Assembly: GCA_964020975.1 (NCBI GenBank)
Contig: OZ026613.1
Span: 64,383,373 to 64,447,372, forward strand
Length of the DNA: 64,000 nucleotides
Origin: Hermodice carunculata
Lineage: Eukaryota > Annelida > Polychaeta > Eunicida > Amphinomidae
Direction of reading: 5' to 3'
Position numbers and translations under genes: made by a program. Of this stretch, positions 26,301 through 41,300 are shown piece after piece. Each line of letters opens with the position of its first letter. Positions within the stretch are counted from its first letter, which is position 1. The notes under the pieces were generated by a model, which worked only from the letters and a program-made list of their open reading frames with translations, ran no database searches and was not told the origin of the DNA.

Positions 26301-29300
26301 TGCTGCAAGGGTTCTAGGTGGGTAGATGGAAGTTTGCGTGATTGTAGTGTTCACTGTGGACTGTGTGTATACAAACATACCCAGTACACAGACAGCAGAT
26401 GGACACAAAAGTAGGCAAAAAGATGCCTGATGCCACAGGCTCAGGTCTGTAGAAAACATTACCCTTTCCCTTTCCCATCTGGACTCTTGGGCAGTAAGAC
26501 GTGAAATGCGTCAGTGAAGATATTTTGCAGGTCTTCAGCTGTGGTCTTGTCTTGGAACGAGTGAACAAGTAGAACTCGCTGCTCCACATCCTCTGTAAGC
26601 AATAGTATTACCGTCAGAACAACAACGCCAGCACGTATCATACATCAATTCCAGACCAACCAGTGGTTCGTCTAGCTCAAAATATGAATTTGCAAACCAG
26701 TCACTTATGTACATCTGCAAAGTTGCCACGTGCACAAAGCTGGAAAAGAGCACATTATCAACATATGGCTGTAATTTTTCTTGTCTCAGCGACCAGAACG
26801 TGGCAAATAGTTACGTCTCTGTCCGCTAACAAGGCAGCCAGTTATGGGAGGTAGGGTGTGTAGTACATAGTGGAAAATTGTCGCAGAAAATGTGTGTATA
26901 AGACAAGTGTTTGCTGTAAGCTTTCCAGGCCCCTAAGCAAAAGCAACTCAGATCTAGAGACAGAAAAGGGGTCATACTTTTTCACACAGTAAATGGGTCA
27001 TGATCTTTTCTATTAAAACATTCTATTCTTTCACCAGACTAAAGGCAGAGAATGTAGTGCATGTCATTTTCAAAGCAAAATGGAATAGACTACTGAATAA
27101 TTTTTAAGGTATACTGTCATTTGTTTGGATACAGGAATATTACAGGGAGGATGACAGAAGTTTTATGCACCCTTTAATGGGGGAAGTAAATTTTGGTCCC
27201 TCTCCTGCATGTCTAGCTTCTTTGTAATGGTAAAGAGCACGGGAGTTGGGTCAAGATATATCTCACTTTCTTCCCACACCAATCACAGGCTGTAAGTTTT
27301 TTTCCTAAGACTGGGCTAGAGAGCATGACAGAAGTGGAACTGGTCATGTTAGCATGGGCATTTTGCACAGGGAACATACATAAAGGAAAAGTAGCAGAGA
27401 TCAAAAAGCAGAGTGGCATATCAAGTGGTGCCAACCAAGTATTTATGTATGCCACAAGGGGCCCACAACTGCAGATCTTTCTTATATTCATAGAGTGGTA
27501 GTGAATCCCACGCCAGCAGGACCGATGAAACATGTCCGATATGCAACTACTGGCTTTTTCTCCTGTAAAAACACAAACTGAAAACAATCGACTGGCTCAG
27601 CCGAGCATTTCACATGTGTATCAAACAACTTATAGGTACAAGTGTCACTACACAGCAAATGCTGTACAAGGATTAATTTCATGCAGACTTCCAGGTAACT
27701 AACTATCATTATAAATAACAGGAGGAACTTGCAGTATTTCTGTGAACACTCCTTTTCTTACAAAATATTATACACTTTGTCAAAAGGTTAATTATAGCGT
27801 TAATTTGACCAAAGCTAACAAAAGTTAACTTTCAATTCCAATCCAGTCATTTGATGTCATTTTCACACATCTTCTATTTTTTGCATAAATACAGTTGTCT
27901 TCTCAAACCTTTTGATAACCCCATTCTCTGCAGGTTGCCGAATCAGATAGAACCATACTGATGATCATGATGAAACTATCTGTCTGCTAATCTTGATTTG
28001 TATTATTTTACATGCAGTGTGGCTACAATTAGAACTGCAAATCAATTGAGCAGACACAAAGCAATTACACTAACGTAATACTTACGTAAAACAACCCGCG
28101 CTTTGTATTTGATATTCTTGTAGAATTTTTCTGAAATCACAGTAAAAACTATTTACTCCCTTTGCACAAGTCTTTTACACAACATGCTATTGAAACTCTA
28201 AATAAGATAAGGACACTCGAAGATTTAAATCAAATAAAGACAATGTTACTGCTATCAGTACATGACAGACTGCCAAGACATGCTGTTTGTAAATGTACTC
28301 CAATTCTGACTTAAGCAATATAATCGCATTTGACAAGAATAAAACATGTTTAAACCAATATAATGTGTGGCTCACAAGGTGTGATTTCTTTCCAGGGTAT
28401 ATGCCTTTAATCATTACTCTGAACAAGAGGACTATGACCACCCTGTGCTTAGCTGGCCTAATCTGCTTCACTCTGAAATCGGTTCAGTATGAAGTGCCAC
28501 TTGCGCATATGGCTTTTTCGATAAAAAAATGCAAGCAAATTTTCAGAGAAATAAAGAAAGAATATAAAGGTGAATAGTTTGCAGTATGCCTCCCTCTGCT
28601 TAGCTGACCTTGCAAAACGGGTCAAGGTCATGCATATGAATGGCAAACTACTATTTACAGATCATCTTCAGTGACATTCTGGAATATCAAAATCCTACAT
28701 AAAAAAGTTTTTGACTGTGATGGGGAAAACATCAAGTATTGCACAGCAAAACATAATCCCCCATCAGAGAGCAGATCACACAGTTTGAGGCCTGAAAAGA
28801 TCAAACAATTTGATAGGGTCAAAGATCAAGGTCACATTAACTTAATTTTGGTATGAGATATAAATCTACCCCAAGAAGTATCCACACACCAAGTTTGGTA
28901 TCTCTAAGTATTATGGCATAGAAATAGGGCCCACACAAGCTTTTTTTATGAGGAGGTCAAAGGCCAAGGCCACAAGGACCTAATTTCGGCACACAACATA
29001 CCCTTGAACATACCCATGAAGTGTCCACACACCAAATTTGGTAGGTGTAGGTTCCACAATATAGGACACATGATAAAGACAAGATTTGACCGAAGGATGG
29101 AAGGACAGGGTGCAAGCTTGAGTACTCAGTGGCTGACTAATTAACCAAAGTTACTCTGTGACATTATGTCAGTGACACCCCCAGGCACACAAAACCTAGC
29201 TTTTAACTCTCTTAAAAAACAAAAAAACCCAAACAAACACACAAACAAACAAAAAAAAAAAAAAAACAAAAAACAAAAAAAACAAAAAAAAAAAAAAACA

Positions 29301-32300
29301 AGAGGGATGTGTGAATAGCCCATGCTCAGCTGACCTAGACATTCATCACACTTGCAGCTCTGTGTACGTGGGATAGGATCAAGGTCACCCATGTACTGAG
29401 CAAGGCTGACCATTACAGAAGAACACTAACATGTGCAACATCAAGCTCCCAGTTCCAGTGTTTCCCAAGTTATAGAGACGAGTAAAATTCATGTATGTTG
29501 TACTGTCACCCCAGAAATGAAGTCAAGGTCACTCATGTACTGTCTAAGCATGACTTTCATAGAGAACCATTAACATGTGCAACATCAAGGTCCTAACTCA
29601 AAACAGATCTCAAGTTATCAAGTGAACAGTTAATTTCGTGTCAGTTGTCCTGTCACCTTGGGAATGAGGTCAAGGTCCAAACGTCACTGGAGCATGACAA
29701 TTTGCACAAAATAGGTGGACACTTATAAAAGGTACATCCCGCCCAAGTTTGGCACCAATCTGGCCAAAATCACTAAAAAGTTATAACCATACAAGAAACT
29801 CCCATGTTAAACTTTCCTATTAAAACTTTTTCAAAGATTGTTGAAAAAAATCATAAAAAATCCAAAAGTCACAGGAGCGTGACCATTTGAATGAACTTGG
29901 TAGAAACCTACCCAAGGTACATTGCCACCAAGTTTGCTTTGGTTGACCCTTTCACAAGGAACATATCCACAAAGTTTCAACTTAATCTGAGAGAAGGTTC
30001 TGGAGATGAAGTGACAAGTAAAGAAAACACAAAAATTCATAAACATTTTTATAGAAATTGCAGCACCACCTGGTGAACAAATTAAGAATAATGAGTCCCT
30101 AGGAGTAATCTTATGTAATATCAAAGCAATTGGGTGAGCTGTTGTGGAGAAGATTTTGTAAGATTTGTCCACCCCCCCCAAAAAAAAAATTCATCACAAA
30201 TCCAAAAATCAATGAAGTGTGACCATTTGAATACACCTGGTAGAAACCCACCCAAGGTACATTGCAACTACGTTTTAAGTCAATCTGGATGACGGTTTTG
30301 GAGTAAAAGTTGAAAATGTGAATTAGCATTAGAATGCCCATTGACCTACATAGTAATAGGAAAGCTGCATTGACCGATAAGTATCCAAATTGGAAAAATC
30401 ATTAAAAATCAGGAATCCACAGCAGTGCTACCTAGTGAACAACTTTGTTTGACCCTTCCACAAGGAACATATCCATCAAATTTCAGCTTAATCTGAGTGA
30501 CGTTTCTGGAGAAGTCAAAATAGCAAAAACACACAAAACATCATAAAAAATTAAGGAAAAATCCTAGCGCCACCTGGCGAACAAATTCAGAACTGCGAGT
30601 CCCCGAGAGTGTTCCTTTGCGATATCAAAGCAATTGGGTGAGCAGTTTTGGAGAAGAATATTTTTAAAGATTTGCCCCAAAAAAGAACAAAAAAATTCAA
30701 AAATTACCGGAGCGTGACCATTTGAAGAAACTTGGTAGAGATCCACCCAAAGTACATCCCCACCACATTTGAAGTGAATCCGGTTGGCGGTTTTGGAGAG
30801 GAAGACCAAAATGTGAATTGTGGAATACATAGGGACAAATGGATGATGGATAGCTAGTCATAACATAACCTCAGCTGACTGACAAGTCAGCTGCGCTAAA
30901 AACATAGCAGTGTTTTACAATGTTTAAAAGACGTATCAAGGGCTGATACCAAAAGTATTTTTCTTATGCTTACTATAGGAGCTAGTAAAATACAGAGAAT
31001 ACAGAAAAAAAAGACAAGGCAAGGCCAGATATGCTGGCATGCTTGCTATACAGTTTTTTATGTGACACATTTCCTCCTACCACAGGCTCACCAGGCATAT
31101 CATATTTGCTGGACGCCTTTGGCTTTTTGCATTTGTTTCAAAAGCATACATAGATCCATAACCAAATTATGCTTACCCATTGTAGTGATATTGTCATCAC
31201 CCTGGTACTTCACATGGATGTCTTCCTTCAACTCCTTCAGCTTGGTGCTGGCCTCCTCAGCTTCCTCTTTGGAGTTCAACACTACCTGCATAAATCTGCA
31301 TCAAGAAAATGATATCTATAAGAACTTGCCAACACAAACACATATCATACACTTCACACTTTACTACATTGTATCTCTACGGGTTACTGCAACTTTGGTC
31401 TTGTGTCCCAAAGTTTCAAGATTTTTTTCAGTTACAAAATCTAGGTGTGCATATATGAATTGTACTTTCTAATGCATTCCCAAGAACAGGTCTGACAAAC
31501 ATACACTGCTAAGGGATACCGATATAAAACTTGTCTTTGAACCTTTGTCAATAGTACACCATTAAAACTATCTCATATGACCATCAAGAAGTGTTGAAGT
31601 GAGTCAAGCTTACCCCTGCTGTGTTTTGTCTTCCCACATGGCAAGATGCACTTCATACTCCCACGCCTTGTCTATCAGTCCAACAACATACTCATTCTTC
31701 ATCTCCTCTCGTGTCAGGGGACCAACAAACACACGACGATTCGAGAAATCTTTCCGCCGATCTGCAAAAGTAAATAACAACAGCTTGTCATAAATTCTAG
31801 TTTGTGTTACTACAAATGCAGATAGCTTGTCTTTGCTCCATAAATACAAACAGTGCTTAGTGTGCGATTACAGCAAGCAGATTCTTCTAGCTGATGTTTA
31901 TTTACACTGTACCCCACCCCAAGAAAAAACACACCAGTTTGATAGGCATTTTATTCATAAGCTTACAAAATCCTGAGATGTCAAGAGTCCCAAAGATTAC
32001 GCCCAACTGCCTTAAAATTATTATTTCTATCTACTCATGTGACAGGGCTTCAAGGTGAACCACACACAGGTCACTCCATGCAACCTATTCCAGGGCCAAA
32101 ATTTCACAAAATTTTGCAAGAATCTATTTGGATTTTTATCAATTAGTTTTCTTTTTAAAGAAAGACAAATTTTGGAGAATCTTTACGAGAATGGATTCTC
32201 GGATTCTTGCTGAAATTCTGGCCCTGTATTCTCACTTATGGGCTAACCTCAATGCTCAACTACCCCTGATTTCTTTCGTATTAGGAAAATAAAATAATTT

Positions 32301-35300
32301 TAAACAATGTTTGATACACTGACTCATGTAACAACCCAGCTACACATACATGCCTCCTGTAGCAACAAATGGGACTCTCAAGACTATTTAAACATGACTG
32401 CATGAAGTTCCCAACATTGCCTGAGGAGATCCTGTTGAGGAATGAAACACATCATTATACTCGAAATGCATTGCAGTTGAAAGCCACCTACAATATAATT
32501 ATGTCACAGTTGACTATTATGTTATCGCCTTGCACCGGCTTTTATGCAAACATGCACCTTAACGTCAGTTACCTGCATGTTGTACCATGATACTGTGTGC
32601 ACACACAAATTGCATTAACGGTCTCGGATGAGTTACGCGATGTAACGAAACCTGTCAGGCCAGATTCAAAGTAAGTTAACTGCTGTGGGCCTCGCCTAGT
32701 GTAAGTTGCTTATAATTTCAGTATTTTGACTTAGAACTTTCAGCCACATGTAATGGTGTGAATATTCATATGCAGTGGACATCCCTCAGTGCTGCTACTG
32801 TCACAATGTAAACCAGCCATGTCAATCGAAGAATTCAAACACTTGAGAGGCATGCTATTGCTATACTTTGCACCTTTCCCTATGGCAGGAAAAACAATAC
32901 CATAAGCAAAGCTGTTGACCTGGGACATGCTGTTGTGATAGGGTTTATCTAGTTTTTTTGTTGTTGCAAATTTCTCTTTGTTAATACTTAACTTATGAAC
33001 AAGGGGGCTGTGTGAACAAAGGACACTCAACTGACCCACATACATTCACCCAAAAAGCCACAATCTGAGCTTCACTTCACTGTAAATTGTTTGAGAATAC
33101 GGCTCCCACACCATGTCATAAGGATTTTTCAATAGCATATCTACAGAGTACAGACCAGGGGCATATCAGGATCTACAGGTATAAATGTAGGGCATCACTG
33201 GACAATGAAATTTCTAAATTCATACCATCCAGAGATAAACAATGTCACAGTTGACTGCTTCCCCTTTTGTCATTTATGTTAGTGGTAGTTATTTCCTTGA
33301 ATTCTAATATCTGATCTGGGAAGGTGACTTTGTGGTCTTGACCATTTTCTTTGTTTAATATGTTCTTTGGATGCATTTTTTGCCATTATTTTCCGTGTGT
33401 TTGTACCTGTTCAATTTATCAAGATAGTCAACGCACCTTATTGTGTATCCACAGCATATTCTAGCTACCCCAAAGTGTGTTGTTAGTCACTTACAGACAA
33501 ACAACACACCATAAGATTAGCTCTACTGACATGTCAGCTGCCCTAAAAATAATTAAAACTAAATTTTGTGAATTGTGGTCCTTAAAAGGATGGATCAGCC
33601 TCCTGCAAGTTCAGCTGCTGATACAACCCCTGAGCTAAAAACCACTGAAGCAGACATTTTACTGCCAGCCAGTTTTGGCCACTCTGAGGGGGGAGGATTA
33701 CACCTGGGCTTGGACTTCTCCCTTTCCACTTACCTTCTTTCAGGTTAAGTCTATTTGGCAGCCTAAACTTGGACTTGGGCACTTCTTTTTCCTTGGTCTT
33801 GTCATCCTCTTTGCTTTTCTCTTCCTTTTTATTCTCAGACTCTTCTTTTGGTTTATCTGCAAAGAAAAATGTTCTCAAAGTACTTTTTACTGTATTTTTA
33901 CTTTCTGACAGCTTTCTGCTCACTGCTTTAGTACAGTGCCTTGATTGATGGGCAATAAAAGAATTCTGACCTTACAGCATGTACACAATAATTTGTAACT
34001 GCCAAAGCTAAGACTGATTGACAATTTAAAAATGTGTTTCTTCTAATGTTATACATTTGGATGATCAAACACTCACTATTGGAATGATTGGATAAATAAG
34101 CAACAACTTACCATCACTTTCATCTTTTTCCTTCTCATCTTCTGCTTTTTCTTCTTCTCCATCCTTGTCATCTGAATCAAGAAACGTGTTGTGGCCAATG
34201 AGTATATTAGTTGGAAGTGGCAACATCAGTTTGTGTAACAAAAACCAACTTTAGTTCAGATTTATTGCACATTCTTTACACATTTTGACCTATTTGCCTC
34301 AATTTGTCAGTCTAAATAGCACAAACACTGGGTTTATGGACCAACATCAATTGCAGAGCACATAAAAGCTGGATTAGACACAAAAAATAACCAAGTCATA
34401 AACTGTTTTTGCTTGAAATCTAGAAAGTTTATTATAATTTCCATATTTAATAGTAATACTGACCTACCTATCCACTACATTTGGTATACAGACTCTTTAG
34501 ACAGTATTAACTCCAAAACTTTATCCCATAAATCTTTTCATTGTCTGTAGCTTGCTGAAGTGATCTGATGGCTTGTAAACAAAATGTATTGTCTGGTAAA
34601 GCATGCCTAGAGACACAAACTTTTGAGACAGCTCTATGTTTGACTTTTGATCAGTCACTAGTAGGCCTAAACCTAAGCAAATCAGTATGAGGGCCTTGTC
34701 TGACCAAAGACCCACTCCTGAAAGAGAACTTACCAGCCAGTCAACCATGTTTACGGGAATATCCATGCCCTGGCGATGTGAATAATTTACTACCACCCTC
34801 ATTCTCCTGGTAAACACTTGGACTGCTGAGCTAGGCTTAACGGCAGTGCCAGAAACTGATATACAGCTTTGTTTAAGATGCACACATTTTTCTGGCTGGC
34901 CTTGGTTATAGGGACATGAAAATTCATGTCTTCCAAGTCCACCGAACTTCCCCAGTCACCCGACCCAACTGCAGCCACTATGGAAGCTGATGTCTCCATA
35001 TAGAACTTCTCCCTGCTGAGAAAGGTGATGCGTCTGGAGAGGTCAGGAACTGCTGGTGCCAATAACCAAATGCTAATGTTTCATTTGTTTGGCTAAAAAA
35101 ATCTGCAAATGGTTAATTTATTTTAACATGAATTACATAAGAAGCATGTCAAATTCTGCAGTAATTACTGTTTTATTTCCCGATTTGGCTACTAATTTTG
35201 AAGGCCTAGATCTGTTCCTGGAGGTCTATCACTGGCCTCCATCCTTGTCTTTGTTTTGCACTAGAAAGAAGCAACTGTAAAGAAACCCAGGTGACTGTAG

Positions 35301-38300
35301 GTTTAAGCTCTCTCTGCTACACCTTTCTGTAACAGAAGACCATATCGCTGCCTCTAAGTTCTCCAGTGATACTGTCACCTTTCAGACAGGACATGAATAG
35401 GAGTTTGACAAGGAAGGCGGACCTAACTTGGTAAAAGTACAGAGGCCTGCACATGCCAGATTCAAAATATGCTGATCTTTGGTGTACTGGCCCTATTTGA
35501 CTGAGACTGTGACATCCTGGCTCCTACTTGTTTGGGTTCCTGAGCAATGGGTATGTATAAGGTGAAGGCTGACTGTGGACTTTGACTGCTGCCATTCCTC
35601 TCCGCTGCCTCTTCCTCGGTGGCTGTCAGGACCTCTGTCGCCTCAGCCATGCTTGTAACTCTTACCTTGTCCTTGGCATTGCTTTTGTTTTTCACCACCC
35701 TCACCCCCCACCCGCACCACTTCACAGCGCCATTGCTGAAGGAAGGCCTGCCGCATCTGTAGGTGAGACTCTTGGCCATTGTCTTGTATCACCGACTGTG
35801 GGAATTCAGAATCAAATAACCATGTCTGGTCTATGGGCCATGTATATAGCTGCAAGCCCAGATGTTGCTTGATCGCCGACTTATTCTAGAAAGTCCACCA
35901 CTCAATCAACACAGTATTGATGTTCAGGCAAACCAAATTCTTGAGGGCATGGTGTAATGACAGAGCCTTGGACTGCTGCAACTGCACTATAATACTGAGC
36001 CCTTACAGATGTCAGGATCCAAGTCTGAGCAGCCAGCAAGCCTGCATACCAGTTGGCTCTGCGTTTGCACTTTGACATCAAATCCAGACAAGGCCAATAG
36101 GACAATCCATATGTCCATGATAATCTTGTCGACTCTCTTCAGCACAAGGTAGACACTGGTGGGACAGTCCTCCAGAGATCCACAAGGCTTAAATTCCCAA
36201 GTGGAAGTTGGAAGGGGGTACATCTTGGGAAGACTCCTAGGCTTGGGAAGCAACTCCAACAAACTGAACTCATTAGACCACCAGCTGCCTGTTGAAACCT
36301 CCAACTGCTCTGACATGGTGCTGTTCTGATGCCTAATAAACATACAGAAGGGCATCGCCCCTTACCCCAGTTCCTCTTTTTCCAAGACATTGGCTTCGTC
36401 AGCAAGGGTTGAAGCTTCTTCAGCAAATCCAGACCCTGGTTGCGGATGTGACCAACTAGTAAGTCTATACTGTGGGCTGTCAGAGTAGCATCACGTAGCC
36501 CCTCTATTTCTTCGCCACTGGAGTCCTCGTGCCTCCTCTTCTTGCCTTGGATGCGGGTGGTGACACCATGGAGCATCTCCTTTACCATCTCTCCTGCTGC
36601 TGTGTTTGGGCGGATTCTTGGACAGAGCTTCTGATGTAGATGCAGGAAGGGCTGGGAACCAACTCTCTAGGCAGGACTCTTCTTTGTCGTCTGAGAGTTC
36701 TGGCTCTGACAGAGAAGCTTGCACAAACCTCTATATCTGTTGACCTGGTATTGGTGGAGCAATATCCTTATATCCCATTCCTCCAGATTGGGAGCCAAAG
36801 CAACCAGAAGTGGGTGGACTATGTCCTGGGATGTCAATCTGTCAGTAGTCAACACTAAAGTTAGTTGGATAGAGCTGGGGTGTCAGCCCATCGTGCAGGA
36901 GAGCAGGCTAGGGTACCACTAGTGCCCTGCTTCTGGTTAATTTGATTGTTTTGTCCCCATCACTGAGGCTACCCTCAGATTCAGAGCCAGCCTGCGAGGA
37001 TTATCCTGAATAACAGGTGATAATGACAGTACCCTGTCCTGTGGCCATGGAGGGTCTCGAGTCAGGGACAGGAACCATGATGAGGACTGCACCCCTTCCT
37101 GTGGCAGTGAAGGGTCTCAAGTCGGGGACCAGACCGGCAAATACCATTCCCTGTCCTGTTGGGGTGAAGGGTCGCAAGCAAGGGAAAGGAAATAGATGTG
37201 TGATTAAACTCTCTTGCCTGTCAAATGATACTTCAGTTCACTCACAAGTAGCAGGTACCGATGGGGTGTTAACAGGGCTGGTGAAGACATGGAGAAGGCA
37301 CCAGAGAGCAAACCGGGTCTGGACATGATGCAAATGGGCAAAGTGACGGTGGTCTTACATCGAGAGACAGGTATGGTGAGGGTTATCTTGCCTTTGTGTG
37401 ACATGTGCTGCACCACACTGCTCACTGAAAGTGCATTGGGTCCAGGAGACAGGGCAAAGGCCTGGAAATGGGACATAGCCCACTTCTTTCTTTTCTTGTG
37501 CTTGTGGCAGTGCCAGTTATTCCTCCTCTTCCTCCTTTCCCTGATACGGTCCTTTTTGGAGGAAGGACCAGAGGGAATTGACTGTGAAGGGTCCCAGACA
37601 GGGACACAATGGCAACTGTAAAAGGCTGGGCTGAAGATGGAAGCTGTCCCTCGCCCTGCAATGATGCCTGCAATTGAGAGATAACCAAAGGGATCTGCTG
37701 CCTTATCATCCCTGTCAGTAATGCATATCCTGCTGAAGCTGCGCGCTACAGTCACCGAGGCCTGTGCCTATGGTCACAGCACTGAAGCATCGGAAGCTGG
37801 GGTTGATCTGGCTCCTTGTGTAAATATAGTGGTGGTGGATACTGCTGGTGCGATGATGATACCCAAAGGGCCCGTGATGGTTGCCATACCAATACCAGGG
37901 ACTCATCCAGTACTGGTGGCGAAAATAGGTCCATGAGTGAAAACACGGCTGCGGCTTCAATCAAGGCCTATTTTTTCTTTTCTGTTTGGCTCTAAGATCA
38001 GCTCTAGCAACCCTTTCCCATTATCACTGGGACTAATCGCTGCAAATGTTGCAGGGGTTTGCCCTGGAGCATTTAGCTCCTCTAACAGTCTCGATTGTGA
38101 TTGTCCCAACTTGCCATTGCATGTCCTCTGGTGTCCCTTTTACCAATGCCACTGGGAGACGTAATGTTGGGAAAAAAACGGTGGGGTAGGTAACACATTA
38201 TCAAGGTTAGTTTGGTGAACAAGGAGCACCCTATGGAACTCCTACTGACAGTCAAAACTGCATAATTAACTCTATGAAGTAGAAAATGACATGGATACGA

Positions 38301-41300
38301 AAGCAGCCAAAGAACGAAAACTGACATGATGGGTCAGTAGGGGAGGTCCAGTACAGGGCAAGGAGGCCCGCCAGTATGCAGGTGCCCCATTGGTCTCCAC
38401 TCCAGAGGAACATATACCGAGAAATAGTTGTTGGGGGGATAAAAGTTTTGGAGTGGATACGATCTAAAGAGAGCATATACCAAAAGTAGTGGACAGGTAA
38501 TGTATAATATATGACACAACCTGTTGTCTTATGACCCATTAGCAATAATGCTGCATTTGGGTCATACAATATGTTATGTATTTGACTCACCAGCTGAAGC
38601 ACTTTTCTCGTTCTGCAGCAATTCTTGCATGTCAGCCATCAAGTCCTCATCATTTTTACTGTCATCAATCACATCCTCCATCTCGTCCTCACCAAGGGTT
38701 CCCTAGGAACAAATATGTGAACCTTGTAATGTACTACAATTTTTTTTTTTTAGTAAATATACTAAATAAATAGTAAACTTTGGGACAAATTTCATGTTTT
38801 ACTGGAGTATACTGTGCTAAGTGAACATCGCAAGCATTATTTACCACAGTATTTTAATAATAGTCCCAATGTCTTAAACTGTAAGCCATTAATGAAATCA
38901 AAAGGGACTGTACTAAATGTGGTATGTCCTAGTTATATCACTTTCACTTTCTGACATTCTTTCATACCCTTGTTTTCTCTGAAAATCATACAAACTGAAT
39001 AAATTTTGAACGGAAAACAGGAATCTATTAATTATATAAGAGCTGTGCAAAGAGTATGCCAGGAGAATGACTGAATGCTTTAAAAAACCCAAAGTCCTTA
39101 TAAGTTAAGGCTGCAAGAGAACAAACTTACCTCCAACTGTTCACTATCATCCTTGCTTATATCTGCCTCTTCTTCCTCCTCCTCTTCTTCCTCTTCCTCC
39201 TGCTCCTCATCTACCTCTTCCTCCTCCTCCTGATCCTCTTCCTGTTCCGCTGCCTGTTTGGCTTCTTCAGCTGTATTACAAATGGAAGCTGTTTCAAAAA
39301 CACTTCATATCCCACACCATAAATGAAGACAACACCCTACTGGGACACCAAAGCTAGTGTTAAATCATAAGGGGGAGAAAACATTGGTGCATGTATTCTA
39401 AAAGCAATGTAGGAGATAATATTACCACTACAGTATCTATATAGCAATTTCACCTTTTTCCAATATTTGCTACACAAAATAGGAAATTCTATGTTATTTC
39501 AACAAAATGCATGTAGCAATGACAGCTGGTCTGTGTAGCAAATTATGATGCAACACCAGCTGTCTCTTACACTGTAAAAGTAGAAAGTTGAAACCAGCTG
39601 GATCTAAAATGTTGAATCCATAAATCCAGTGTCTCTCCTTTCAATCTGTGCATGGTTAAAGTTAATGTCTTTGTACAGAACTTCCTGGACCTAGATATAT
39701 ACAAAAGTATCTTCTAACATTTGTCGCAGTTGCCTTCTAAGCTGACTCTTCAGACATATTTGTATCTGGCTGGTGGCTTACAATTAGGCAGAAGCACCAG
39801 AACCAATCATGTACAGTAGTGACCTTTTTATATTTGCTAATCAATAATTTCTGACCCTGGTCTGTGAAGCTGATTGGGTGAAAGTGCAGTTTGCCTTACA
39901 GGGTACCACCAGGTACACTTTTACAGAAATCCAGCAAGTGGTTTTGGAATACTCAAATTAACCCCCCCCCCAAAAAAAAAAAAAAACCAAAAAAAAAAAA
40001 AAAAAAAAAAAAACCAAAAAAAAAAAAAAAAAACCAAACAAACCAAAAAAACATACAAAGATTGTGTGCAGCTGCATTCCCAGGTTTGACAGGAATCCAA
40101 CTTGCAGCTCGAGTCCAAAATAATGTAAAACATAAACACTCAAAATATACTAAAAAAAGTTACAGCACCATCTGCCAAACAAGTTACAGTCTACAGGACT
40201 TCAGATGCAGATGTGTGCCTGTGCAATTTAAAAGCAACTGGACAGACACTTTTGGAGAACATGTTTTCCTCATTTTTCACCAAAAAAGAAAAAAAAGGGT
40301 CCCAAACGACCCTTGATTTAATTTTTGTTCAATGTGAAGGACTTAAAGTGTTATAGCACTTTTGTGAAGAAAATTTGCCATATTCATTCAAGGAAAATCA
40401 CTTTATTTGCAAAAGAATTAAGTTGCCCATGAAGGGCCTGAAGTTGACAAGTTCGCGCCTTTTTGGCCATCAAGCGAGCTCTGGGTAATGATGTCATGGA
40501 AGGGAGTGTATGTAACACAAAGGAGGATAGAGATAGAGAAAGCAAGGGTGGTAGCAATGCAGCGAATGAGCTGGATCTCTGTTGCAGCTGTTCCTTTTCT
40601 GAAATGCAGCTTACTGAGGGCAAAGGGAAAGATGTAGGGTTAGGAAGGGAGAAGGACAGAGAAATTCAGCCTTACTGGCAGGAGCCAAGACCGGGCTATG
40701 ACAAAGCCGTTTTTTACCAGTGCAACTGGGACCCAGAATTAATTGAATTTGAAATCATAGGCCAAGTTGCAACAGGCTTTTAGTTACATTCTATTTGGTG
40801 ATTTATAGCAGGGTCTGGATGCGTGTAGGTAAAGAATCGTATTGAAAAGCATCTGTAAGGCCAGTGCATGCCTAAATGGATTAATAAGGCCAGCCTTAAA
40901 AATATTTCTGTTTCGTATAACAGGGCCTTGAAAAATTTGATGAGGCAGGGAGGATTTTTTTTTTTTAATTTTTTTTTTTTAACTTCACATACCTACCACG
41001 TATTACTGCAATATGGGCATCATGCTAGTACGAGGACTGATAGACTTAGTATTGATACAAGATAAACAAGATTCCAGGTTGAACATTTTTTATTAAATCT
41101 GTATCAAAGCAAGAGACTTCCACAGATGAGGTTGTAGCAGGACAATATATGCTTCAGGCTGGTTTGCTGGCGCTGAGACAGAGTAGCCCTACTTTAAATA
41201 CACCTCGGTTTGGCTTGCATTGGGGTGGGTCTTATGCTATTTTAAACATGTACATGTACAGGGCTTCAAGAAACAAAGGATTAGCATAATAATAAAGTTG

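Noticed and set aside
27480-27574. Possible extra host exon with acceptor TTTTTACAG and a frame starting EKKPVVAYRTCF
   Set aside because: Exons 8 and 9 already join in phase with a sensible RRM start; this stretch has a stop soon after in one frame and no domain-like sequence in the phase-compatible one.
27956-27990. CTGATGA followed by GAAAC, a possible second hammerhead
   Set aside because: No stem II can form between the two core blocks.
39874-40316. Lys/Pro-rich frames
   Set aside because: They cross the C/A low-complexity tract at 39960-40052.
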